A stretch of 11,819 nucleotides of DNA, from the NCBI GenBank assembly GCA_016866635.1, contig VGLT01000016.1:1-11819 (forward strand), in the 5' to 3' direction. The notes below the pieces were generated by a model. It was not told the origin of the DNA. It saw nothing but the letters and a program-made list of their open reading frames with translations, and did not search any database. Position 1 is the stretch's first letter, and each line of letters starts with the position of its first letter. Shown here one piece after another: positions 1-5,314 of this stretch. The DNA is from Candidatus Uhrbacteria bacterium (GTDB lineage: Bacteria; Patescibacteriota; Patescibacteriia; 2-12-FULL-60-25). The translations under genes were made by a program, and so were the position numbers.

Positions 1-759
1 AAACTTTTTGACGAGTGCCAAGAAGTGATGAAATCTCGCGGTCATACCAAGACGAGGAAAGCAGAGAAAACTTTTCCATTTCGCGGACTATTCACTTGCG
101 GAGAATGCGGATGTGCGATAACCGCCGAATTGCAGAAGGGGCATAACTATTATCGTTGTACCAAAAAGAAAAATCCATGTAATCAAAAATATGCCCGCGA
201 GGAAGTACTAATGGAACAGATAAAAAGTTTTCTGCAAAAAGTTTCTTTGCTGAGCCAAGACACGGAAAAGGTTTTGCGCGAGCTAGGCAAGGACGAGCAG
301 AAAGCAAAGTTGGACAATCACGCTGTCTTGCAAAATCTCAAGAGTGAGATAGTCGACATTGGTGGAAAATTGGACAGATTGCTTTCTGCGTATCTCGATG
401 AAATTGTGTCTGCCGAAGAATATGCCGCACAAAAAGAGAAATTACTCTCGCGCAAAGTTGAGTGCAACGAGGAAATAAGCGAAATCGAGAACGGGAGTGT
501 GTCTTGGCTCGAACCAGCTCGTGCATTCGTAAAATCCTTAAATCACGCGACAGAATTGATACAGAGTGGGGATAAGTCGGAAATGACAGCATTTCTAAAA
601 CAAATCGGCTCGAACCATATTTTGTTTGATAAACGCATTTCTTTTTCGCCAAAAATCCCATACAAATTAGCCGCCGAGCGCAGCGAGGCGGACAGCCCGA
701 ATTTGCGAATTCCTTTCTGGCGGAGGCAAGGGGAATCGAACCCCTGGGACGATGGATGA
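1..759 (+). CDS. Large serine recombinase, C-terminal part (5' end outside window)
   Basis: The frame is open from base 1, so the N-terminal catalytic domain lies upstream of the window. What is visible is the recombinase zinc ribbon (C33-G-E-C36 with C53 and C60, counted from base 1; an aromatic YYRC precedes the third ligand region), then about 100 residues of Glu/Lys/Leu-rich helix typical of the coiled-coil domain that pairs subunits in large serine recombinases. Such enzymes integrate or excise mobile elements through a serine-DNA intermediate. The last 25 or so residues do not look like protein: they translate a GC-rich inverted repeat (671-691) and then the antisense of a tRNA-like gene, and the stop at 757-759 lies inside that RNA gene. 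The original C-terminus was probably near residue 225, so this tail may be read-through produced at an element junction. Family assignment is firm; substrate and activity cannot be judged. Confidence 0.88.
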   Translation, partial: KLFDECQEVMKSRGHTKTRKAEKTFPFRGLFTCGECGCAITAELQKGHNYYRCTKKKNPCNQKYAREEVLMEQIKSFLQKVSLLSQDTEKVLRELGKDEQKAKLDNHAVLQNLKSEIVDIGGKLDRLLSAYLDEIVSAEEYAAQKEKLLSRKVECNEEISEIENGSVSWLEPARAFVKSLNHATELIQSGDKSEMTAFLKQIGSNHILFDKRISFSPKIPYKLAAERSEADSPNLRIPFWRRQGESNPWDDG

Positions 760-788
760 TAAGCCTCGTCCCGCACCACGCTGCCCCC
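718..788 (-). ncRNA. tRNA-like RNA with tmRNA-type tRNA domain, no normal anticodon arm
   Basis: Read on the minus strand, 788-782 (GGGGGCA) pairs with 728-722 (TGCCTCC) as a seven-base-pair acceptor stem with a G3-U70 wobble. Base 721 gives discriminator G and 720-718 encodes CCA. Bases 745-729 form a perfect T arm with loop TTCGATT. Between them are only nine bases (GCGTGGTGC) where a D arm should be, then a seven-base-pair stem (772-766 with 752-746) closed by a 13-base loop (765-753), joined directly to the T arm without a variable loop. A canonical cloverleaf cannot be drawn: the molecule is about five bases short and no loop presents a sensible anticodon. Acceptor plus T arm, a stemless D loop and a helix abutting the T arm match the tRNA-like domain of tmRNA, but there is no tag frame. 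Alternatives are a tRNA or ssrA remnant left by element integration, or a dedicated small RNA. Confidence 0.62.
752..771 (+). repeat. 20-base direct repeat, copy 1 (inside tRNA-like gene)
   Basis: Identical over 20 bases to 859-878; flanking bases differ on both sides. It covers the 13-base loop and most of the adjoining stem of the tRNA-like RNA. It is an imperfect dyad (GGAYGA, six bases, TCRTCC), so it could also be a protein-binding or recombination site. The recombinase frame stops within it. Confidence 0.85.
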
Positions 789-798
789 AGGCGGCCGG

Positions 799-807
799 AT
801 TATAGCA
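799..807 (-). promoter_or_regulatory. Extended -10 promoter for the tRNA-like RNA
   Basis: The minus strand reads TGCTATAAT, a perfect extended -10 element. Transcription would start about seven bases on, near 792, only a few bases before the acceptor stem begins at 788. A TTGTCA at 832-827 is 22 bases away, too far for a standard -35, but an extended -10 does not need one. The position so close to the RNA supports that gene being transcribed. Confidence 0.55.
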
Positions 808-825
808 TAGTATCCACATGCACGA

Positions 826-854
826 TTGACAAAACATGATTAGTCTGATATTTT
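826..854 (+). promoter_or_regulatory. Sigma70-type promoter for plus-strand RNA
   Basis: TTGACA at 826-831, exactly 17 bases of spacer, then TATTTT at 849-854. The expected start is about 859-862, which coincides with the start of the second copy of the 20-base repeat. The -35 box overlaps the upstream region of the minus-strand promoter for the tRNA-like RNA, so the two promoters are divergent and back to back, and binding at one could affect the other. Confidence 0.55.
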
Positions 855-858
855 TCTT

Positions 859-878
859 ATGGATGATAAGCCTCGTCC
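859..878 (+). repeat. 20-base direct repeat, copy 2 (start of putative small RNA)
   Basis: Second exact copy, 107 bases downstream of the first in the same orientation. It begins at the predicted transcription start of the plus-strand RNA. Both copies begin with ATG, giving the same first seven codons in two short frames, which is probably a by-product of the duplication. Confidence 0.85.
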
Positions 879-905
879 GTGTGAAGCATCACGCGGGATG
901 CCCAT

Positions 906-950
906 CAAAGCCCCCGAAAGGCCAGCTGAGCTGGCCGAAAGGGGGTTTTG
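906..950 (+). terminator. Long hairpin with symmetric GAAA/GAAA internal loop, possible terminator
   Basis: Outer stem 906-915 with 941-950 (ten pairs, one G-U), a four-by-four internal loop GAAA facing GAAA, inner stem 920-926 with 930-936 (seven pairs) and a three-base loop. On the plus strand GGGGG is followed by TTTT; on the minus strand by CTTTG. It could end the plus-strand RNA and also the minus-strand frame that stops at 972. The T run is short and partly inside the stem, so terminator function is not certain. Confidence 0.5.
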
Positions 951-971
951 AATTATTCCGGTTTATAAAAT

Positions 972-1352
972 CTAAACACGCTCTTCTCCCCTGCTCGCCG
1001 CTCGAAGTTGAACAAACGTTTTGCCAAGAACCCGTTGAAACATGCGTGATGTGTTGCGCTCGTGTAATGCCATATCCATCGCAACACGAACTTGTGATAA
1101 TACCGGTTCAACCATTTCAAGGCATGTTTTCTTTTGTATCATCACCCCCTTGTCTGGAGCCACCTGCCGCTGCATCCTATCGGCCTACTCTCTTGCATCA
1201 TGGGAGCATTTTGCGAGAGACCAAAAATATTCCGGGAGCAATCCCATATCATCAAACGCCTCTCGTAAAACCTTTGGGCCCTCCGCTCGACGATCCCGCG
1301 GGTAAAGCCCGTGAGGCAGTTCAAATTTCTTTGTCATTCCTATCTCAGCCAT
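972..1352 (-). pseudogene. Unrecognised protein broken by one in-frame amber codon
   Basis: From ATG at 1352 the frame runs 55 codons, meets TAG at 1187-1185, and continues open in the same frame to a stop at 972, giving about 126 codons in all. Both halves look like one soluble, helix-rich protein (start MTKKFELPHGLYPRDRR; later MVEPVLSQVRVAMDMALHE). That both parts are protein-like in the same frame argues for a point mutation or stop-codon read-through and not for two genes. The start is preceded directly by TTATCT, the context seen at several genes here, with TATACT fifteen bases before the ATG as a possible -10. I do not recognise a family. It could be a decaying gene at the edge of the recombinase-associated region. 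A plus-strand frame over the same bases looks less protein-like. Confidence 0.5.
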
Positions 1353-1431
1353 AGATAATAGATAAAGTATATCAGATATCTTCCAGCCAAAACAGGTCTC
1401 CTCGAGTAGGCATTCCTTCTCGTCCGATCGT

Positions 1432-1459
1432 CAGCTTAGTCGCGACCGCGACTAAGCTG
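1432..1459. repeat. Perfect 12-bp inverted repeat, hairpin or operator
   Basis: CAGCTTAGTCGC at 1432-1443 and its exact complement at 1448-1459, separated by GACC. It lies 22 bases past the stop of the gene at 1482-1919 and about 80 bases before the start of the broken gene at 1352. There is no T run on the minus strand, so it is not a classical terminator for the gat operon; the plus side is only loosely T-rich. It may be a factor-assisted terminator, an RNA stabiliser or a protein-binding palindrome. Confidence 0.6.
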
Positions 1460-1481
1460 TACAATGTATTTTATTATTTTT

Positions 1482-1919
1482 CTAATCCATCACATTTAAC
1501 GATTTGAGCGCTTTTTCAAAATCATTCAGCGCTTGTTTGGCTTGGCGAGGTGAAATTTCAAACGTCGCTTCGTGTACGAGCTGATTGCGTAGTTTATGCG
1601 CGGGCCACACGTTACGAATCGAAGGATATTTATACGCCGCGACTTTAAGGCGTTCGCCAAGGGTTTCACCGGGCATCAACATGGACTTGAGCGCGAGATC
1701 AAGTAATTTGTCCGCCTCAATAACAGCTACTTTTGCTCCCATATTCCCCTGCTCTGACATGGTTTGGATTTGTTGCCACGTTTCTTTGATCTTATTTCGA
1801 TCCAGGTAATGCAGATCTGGACGACGCAGAGCGCGTAGAACCTTATGGATCAAAATTCCAACAACCGTCACCAGCACGAGACCGGCAACAATATATGGGA
1901 TGACGAGTGTATCGATCAT
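1482..1919 (-). CDS. Membrane-anchored HEPN-like protein, coupled to gatA
   Basis: A 145-residue protein with one N-terminal membrane helix (about 5-25), a basic stretch (RALRR, 29-33), then a helical soluble domain that should face the cytoplasm. Near the C-terminus, R111-N-Q-L-V-H116 matches the R-x4-6-H signature of HEPN domains with the common polar residue after Arg. It is followed by a long helix rich in Lys, Gln and Ala, as in that fold. Many HEPN proteins are RNases or nucleotide-binding toxin parts; whether this one cuts RNA is not shown. Its ATG overlaps the gatA stop by four bases (ATGA at 1919-1916), so translation is probably coupled, and no separate ribosome-binding site is visible. 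The membrane anchor is unusual for a HEPN toxin. It could instead be a catalytically silent helical membrane protein. Confidence 0.72.
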   Translation of the reverse strand: MIDTLVIPYIVAGLVLVTVVGILIHKVLRALRRPDLHYLDRNKIKETWQQIQTMSEQGNMGAKVAVIEADKLLDLALKSMLMPGETLGERLKVAAYKYPSIRNVWPAHKLRNQLVHEATFEISPRQAKQALNDFEKALKSLNVMD

Positions 1920-3343
1920 GCGTTTGCTTTTTCAAAGGCGCTGGCAATATCCAATAATGTTCCCTCTTCAAATAGATTTCCAATCAATTGCATTCCGACC
2001 GGTAATCCTTCATGACTGCCGCAAGGAACAGAAATCGCTGGCACACCCGCAACGTTGATTCCCACGGTAAATACATCTTCCAAATACATCATGAGTGGAT
2101 CGCTAATCTTTTCTCCAATTTTCCAAGCGGTTGAAGGCGCCGTTGGCGTGAGCAGGACATCCACTTCTTTAAAGGCATCTTGATACGCACGACGAATCAA
2201 GGTGCGCACTTTGTTCGCCTGTCGATAGTACGCATCGTAATATCCTTTTGATAGGGCGTACGTTCCAAGCATGATACGACGACGCACCTCCTCCCCCAAT
2301 CCCTGTCCACGTGAATGCAGATAGGTTTCTATTAAATTATTTCCTTCCACGCGCGTGCCGTAACGTATCCCATCAAAGCGCGAGAGGTTGGCGGAAATCT
2401 CACACGGACCTAACACGTAATACACCGCAAGTGCCTCGTCCGTGTATGGTAATGAAACTTCCTTCACTTCCGCGCCAAGTGATTTCAAAACCTCTACCCC
2501 CTCCATCACATCCTGCCTCACCCCATCCATCATGCCTGCACCCCAAGCCTCTTTCGGAAGTCCGATGGTAACGCCCTGCAACCCCTTTGCGTTCCCTCTT
2601 TGTAAGGGGGGAGCGTCTACCGTGGTCTGATCTCTCGGATCCGATCCCATCATTGCTTCGAGCACTATTCCTGCATCTTCCACCGTCTTGGTCAGTGGTC
2701 CAATTTGATCGAAAGAAGATGCGTGCGCAATCAATCCGGATCGAGAAACACGACCGTAGGTTGGCTTCAAACCAACGACACCACACATGGCTGCAGGTTG
2801 ACGGATCGATCCACCTGTATCAGAACCAAGCGCCGCGACACACATATCCGCCGCAACCGCACACGCGCTCCCGCCAGAAGTCCCTCCTGGAATACGTTCA
2901 ACGTCATGAGGATTTTTTGTTGGGCCATATGCCGAGCGTTCCGTCGATGAGCCCATGGCAAATTCATCCAAATTTGTTTTTCCAAGAATCACAGCACCTG
3001 CGGCTTTTAATTTTCTTATCACCGTTGCATCATGTACGGCAATATACTGTTCCAATATCTTTGATCCAGCGGTTGTGCGTGTTCCTTGCACGAGAATGTT
3101 ATCTTTGATCGCGATCGGCACGCCGTCCAATGGACCGAGCGTTTGACCGGACGCGCGCCGTGTATCGGACGCTTTGGCTTGCTCCATCGCTTGCTCGTCG
3201 AATACGCTTATATACGCATTGAGCGATCCGTTCAAACCCCGAATTTGTCCGAGATAGGCGTGCGTCAATTCCTGCGAGGTCATCTCGCCCTTTTCTAAGG
3301 CTTCTGCTGACGATGTGATCGTTTGTCCAAGAAAGAGTGGCAT
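1916..3343 (-). CDS. gatA: Asp/Glu-tRNA amidotransferase subunit A
   Basis: GatA is the amidase subunit of GatCAB. It releases ammonia from glutamine (or asparagine), which GatB uses to convert Glu-tRNAGln or Asp-tRNAAsn to the amide form. The length (475 residues) fits. The amidase signature is clear: Lys in AIKDN, then PGGTSGGSA, then GSDTGGSIRQPA with the nucleophilic Ser in GGSIRQP. The residue normally given as the cis-Ser, 24 positions before the nucleophile, is Thr here (GGTSGG). GLKPTYGRVSRSGL and the C-terminal NVAGVPAISVPCG are also typical. Two ATG codons are possible: 3349, overlapping the gatC stop by four bases, and 3343. The second is chosen because AAGGA lies five bases before it, whereas the first has no spacing. 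gatB is not nearby; a separate locus is common. Confidence 0.96.
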   Translation of the reverse strand: MPLFLGQTITSSAEALEKGEMTSQELTHAYLGQIRGLNGSLNAYISVFDEQAMEQAKASDTRRASGQTLGPLDGVPIAIKDNILVQGTRTTAGSKILEQYIAVHDATVIRKLKAAGAVILGKTNLDEFAMGSSTERSAYGPTKNPHDVERIPGGTSGGSACAVAADMCVAALGSDTGGSIRQPAAMCGVVGLKPTYGRVSRSGLIAHASSFDQIGPLTKTVEDAGIVLEAMMGSDPRDQTTVDAPPLQRGNAKGLQGVTIGLPKEAWGAGMMDGVRQDVMEGVEVLKSLGAEVKEVSLPYTDEALAVYYVLGPCEISANLSRFDGIRYGTRVEGNNLIETYLHSRGQGLGEEVRRRIMLGTYALSKGYYDAYYRQANKVRTLIRRAYQDAFKEVDVLLTPTAPSTAWKIGEKISDPLMMYLEDVFTVGINVAGVPAISVPCGSHEGLPVGMQLIGNLFEEGTLLDIASAFEKANA

Positions 3344-3345
3344 AC

Positions 3346-3648
3346 TCATCCTTTCGGCTTCTCAAACACAGCGGGGACTCTCAGCGCATCCCCCATGCGA
3401 TCAGGAAAATTTACCAAAATGCGTTCACGCACACTCGCATTGGTCGCGAGACTTTCGTCTGCGCGAAGATCCAATCGAGGGAGCATGCTTCCCTCAAGCA
3501 CTCCAGCGGTATCCACTTTTTGTAAACGATCGACATATCCCAAAATCAAGCCCAACTCACTGCGCAGTTTTTCTTTTTCCTCTTTCTCAAGACTCAAACG
3601 AGCCAACTCTGCGAGACGATCAATATCTTGCGTAGACAGGTGTGACAT
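3346..3648 (-). CDS. gatC: Asp/Glu-tRNA amidotransferase subunit C
   Basis: GatC is the small helical subunit that wraps GatA and GatB and stabilises the amidotransferase. The protein begins MSHLSTQDIDRLAELARLSL, the conserved first helix of GatC, and has the later LGYVDRLQKVDT segment and a C-terminal stretch with the usual RVPAVFEKPKG ending. Length is about 100 residues, normal for the family. The frame can be extended upstream to a GTG at 3684, directly after the stop of the preceding gene, which would add twelve unconserved residues; the internal ATG fits the family better. No Shine-Dalgarno site is visible. The stop overlaps the first possible gatA ATG as ATGA. Confidence 0.94.
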   Translation of the reverse strand: MSHLSTQDIDRLAELARLSLEKEEKEKLRSELGLILGYVDRLQKVDTAGVLEGSMLPRLDLRADESLATNASVRERILVNFPDRMGDALRVPAVFEKPKG

Positions 3649-3684
3649 AGCTGTCGCCCAGAGTAACGAACTTTTCTCAAACAC

Positions 3685-4365
3685 TCAAGTTTTACCCGGA
3701 GGAATGCCTTTTCTTTTTGACTGAAGATCCGTGATTAAATCTCCAAGCTCGTGCATACGAAGTTGATTTTTTTCTATATCTCGTAACATCTGTTTTTCAA
3801 CCGCCGTGAGATCCCGTCGTTTTGCTACGCGTTTTAAACGGGTATGTTGACGATCTAGGTTTTCATCCCAGTGGAGCAAGAGTTGGAAAATGCGATTTTC
3901 CATCCCTCGAACTTTACGTCGTCGACGCAATGCGGCAACAACTCCAAAACGAATTCCCCCCAAACGAGCTATACCAACAGTCACGGCAGGTGTAGCGAGG
4001 GCAAGGATCCCCGCCCACCATCCAGAGAGGCGCCGTGTCCAGCCCACTTTATCAGAACCACTGACTTGTTTTACTGATGGGAGAACCCTCACTTCTGTTT
4101 TTACTCGCCCCGACTGAGGACCAAAAATCGTTGTAGAGGAGGGGGTGGGGCGTTCTTCTGACGTACGGATGACAACCATGGTTCTGACTTGAGTGCTGGA
4201 TTTGGTTTGAGAAATAACGGGCAAAGAAGCATGTAGCTCGGGCTCCTCATCAATCACCTCCTCCTTACTGATTTGCATGATCGCAGTTCCAAAAGTGGTC
4301 GCGAGCGGGGTTCCTTTTCCGTCATTTGCGAGGATCGTACCAGAAACAAAAGAAACGTGGATCAT
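3685..4365 (-). CDS. Membrane protein with cytoplasmic coiled-coil tail, perhaps the second half of a split gene
   Basis: A 226-residue frame of unrecognised family. The first 45 residues have a beta-domain look (VSGTILANDGKGTPLATTFG, loosely like carboxypeptidase-regulatory or Ig-type strands). A Ser/Thr/Pro-rich linker follows, then one membrane helix (about 116-146) followed by RRRRKVRG, and a charged helical tail (about 155-218) likely to form a coiled coil. The basic cluster after the helix predicts that the N-terminal part is outside the cell, yet there is no signal peptide. The gene just upstream has a signal peptide but no anchor and overlaps by four bases. One extra C in the C6 run at 4382-4377 would join both into a type I membrane protein. 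Either the two halves are separate coupled genes, or this is a frameshifted single gene. It precedes gatC directly. Confidence 0.65.
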   Translation of the reverse strand: MIHVSFVSGTILANDGKGTPLATTFGTAIMQISKEEVIDEEPELHASLPVISQTKSSTQVRTMVVIRTSEERPTPSSTTIFGPQSGRVKTEVRVLPSVKQVSGSDKVGWTRRLSGWWAGILALATPAVTVGIARLGGIRFGVVAALRRRRKVRGMENRIFQLLLHWDENLDRQHTRLKRVAKRRDLTAVEKQMLRDIEKNQLRMHELGDLITDLQSKRKGIPPGKT

Positions 4366-4750
4366 ATGCCCAGCTCGGGGGGTGAAATCACTGTGGACAA
4401 GGCGGAACGGGTAACTTGAAAGGCATTTTCCTCAACAAATCCCCCAGCACCTCTACAGGCCTCGAGCGAGAGTGTATTACACCCATTTTGATCCGTTGTT
4501 GTAATCATGACATAGTCGCCAGACGGAATAAGCTCTGCCGCAAGCGGTACAGGATCTTCAGCAACCCCCATCACAAGAACCGCCTCGTTACGACTCACAT
4601 CATACACAATAATATTACTCCCCATGGGTCCACTTACCATTGCTTCCTTCACCGGTTCCTCAACTAATACAGATGGTTCTTCTGCAAGGGCAAGCATGGG
4701 ATTCATCGCCATCACCGCCATGAAAACAAGTGTGTAGAGATTTTTTTCAT
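4362..4750 (-). CDS. Exported protein with frameshift in its signal-peptide start
   Basis: The open frame from ATG 4721 gives 119 residues beginning in the middle of a signal peptide (MAVMAMNPMLALA before EEPSV). A better start, ATG at 4750, comes three bases after an out-of-frame TAG and gives a Lys-rich beginning, but an A7 run (4747-4741) puts it out of frame. With eight A residues the protein would start MKKNLYTLVFMAVMAMNPML, a textbook signal peptide. The mature part has strands such as GSNIIVYDVSRNEAVLVMG and two Cys (CNTLSLEAC) that could form a disulfide. No family recognised. The gene ends in an ATGA overlap with the next one, and a C6 run (4382-4377) just before it may be a second frameshift. 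Sequencing error, phase variation and polymerase slippage are all possible; coordinates include the corrected start. Confidence 0.6.
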
Positions 4751-4757
4751 AGACTAA

Positions 4758-5120
4758 TTATCGAGGCGTACATTTGGTGTTTTGCTTGCTGAACCGGTGA
4801 TGATGGGGGGGTGTCGCATCGCATATTCCGCTCGCCATGGTTACCGTTCCTTCATAGGCACGTTTTCCCGGAGGAATCGTGGCCCCGTTTTCAATTGCGA
4901 CAGCCGTTGAAGTAAAAGAGGAAACGGCGTTATTACATGTCGTTGCACACCCGATCGCAATATAATAATTGCCCGGCTGAAGATCGACGGAACCAACAGA
5001 AACAGTGTTTCTTCCAGCAACAACGTTCAACGATTTTAACTTCACAATCTCACCCTCAACTGAAAACGTCTTTGGAAGAAAAACAGAAGAAACCAGAACC
5101 AGCGCAAATAACACCAACAA
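4758..5120 (-). CDS. Small exported beta-rich protein, ends possibly frameshifted
   Basis: A 120-residue frame starting at TTG 5120, which has AGGAG six bases upstream, the best Shine-Dalgarno site in this block. The first 20 residues form a hydrophobic signal or anchor (LVLFALVLVSSVFLPKTFS). The mature part contains SLNVVAGRNTVSVGSVDLQPGNYYIAIG and three Cys, and looks like a single extracellular beta domain. Another start is possible: ATG 5163 reads MKRSSISSIVLGAF and would enter this frame if the T6 run (5124-5119) were one shorter. At the other end, a C7 run (4811-4805) shifts the reading. With one C fewer the tail becomes DATPPIITGSASKTPNVRLDN and stops at 4754, three bases before the next gene. 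No family recognised. It was probably the first gene of the operon leading to gatC and gatA. Confidence 0.6.
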   Translation of the reverse strand: MLVLFALVLVSSVFLPKTFSVEGEIVKLKSLNVVAGRNTVSVGSVDLQPGNYYIAIGCATTCNNAVSSFTSTAVAIENGATIPPGKRAYEGTVTMASGICDATPPHHHRFSKQNTKCTPR

Positions 5121-5175
5121 AAAACGCTCCTAAAACAATAGAAGAAATGGAGGATCTTTTCATGCTCTACAACCA

Positions 5176-5204
5176 AGTGTATCCAAACAACCAAATACCC
5201 ACAA
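5176..5204 (-). promoter_or_regulatory. Possible promoter of the small-exported-protein/gat operon
   Basis: On the minus strand TTGTGG at 5204-5199, a 17-base spacer and TACACT at 5181-5176. The start would be near 5169. That leaves six bases before ATG 5163 (almost leaderless) or about 49 bases before TTG 5120 with its AGGAG site. Both boxes are only moderate matches. Confidence 0.35.
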
Positions 5205-5267
5205 CCCTGTGGTCAAGGGTCAGATGTATTGCTTGTTTACTTTAAAGATATATACAAAAAAGATAAA

Positions 5268-5299
5268 TACAAAATACTCGTAAATACGAGTATTTTGTA
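5268..5299 (-). terminator. Strong AT-rich terminator hairpin
   Basis: Fifteen-base perfect arms (5268-5282 and 5285-5299) with a two-base loop. On the minus strand the hairpin is followed by ATTTATCTTTTTTG, a good T run. It sits 15 bases past the stop of the gene at 5315-5554 and so ends the surface-gene transcript before the gat operon promoter. Confidence 0.8.
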
Positions 5300-5314
5300 C
5301 GACTTCAGATGCCT

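Larger units (their letters stand above)
859..950 (+). ncRNA. Putative small RNA, 5' end antisense to the tRNA-like RNA
   Basis: Predicted from a good promoter at 826-854 and a long hairpin ending at 950. The first 20 bases are identical to the plus strand of 752-771, so the transcript could pair perfectly with the loop and flanking stem of the minus-strand tRNA-like RNA. That 5' end can itself fold: 861-866 pairs with 873-878 (one G-U pair) and leaves a six-base loop UAAGCC, complementary to GGCUUA in the loop of the other RNA. This resembles kissing-loop antisense pairs, though transcription and function are inferred. An alternative is a leaderless 30-codon frame starting at ATG 859 and stopping at 949-951. 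It encodes a Pro/Glu/Arg-rich peptide with no recognisable features, and its codons run through the hairpin. Confidence 0.4.

Noticed and set aside
718..788. Canonical tRNA with a normal anticodon
   Set aside because: The best five-pair stem and seven-base loop has two mismatches and would give an A34 anticodon (ATC); the D arm is too short and the variable loop is missing.
859..951. Leaderless 30-codon peptide gene starting at the repeat
   Set aside because: Possible by position, but the codons run through the hairpin and the peptide shows no signal, helix or known motif; kept only as an alternative to the small RNA.
836..1354. Plus-strand 172-codon open frame
   Set aside because: Its product is rich in Pro, Cys and His with no domain or start site, and it overlaps the promoter, putative small RNA, hairpin and the more protein-like minus-strand frame.
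2400..3108. Several long frames opposite or out of phase with gatA
   Set aside because: They are shadows of a well-supported gatA and have no start signals.
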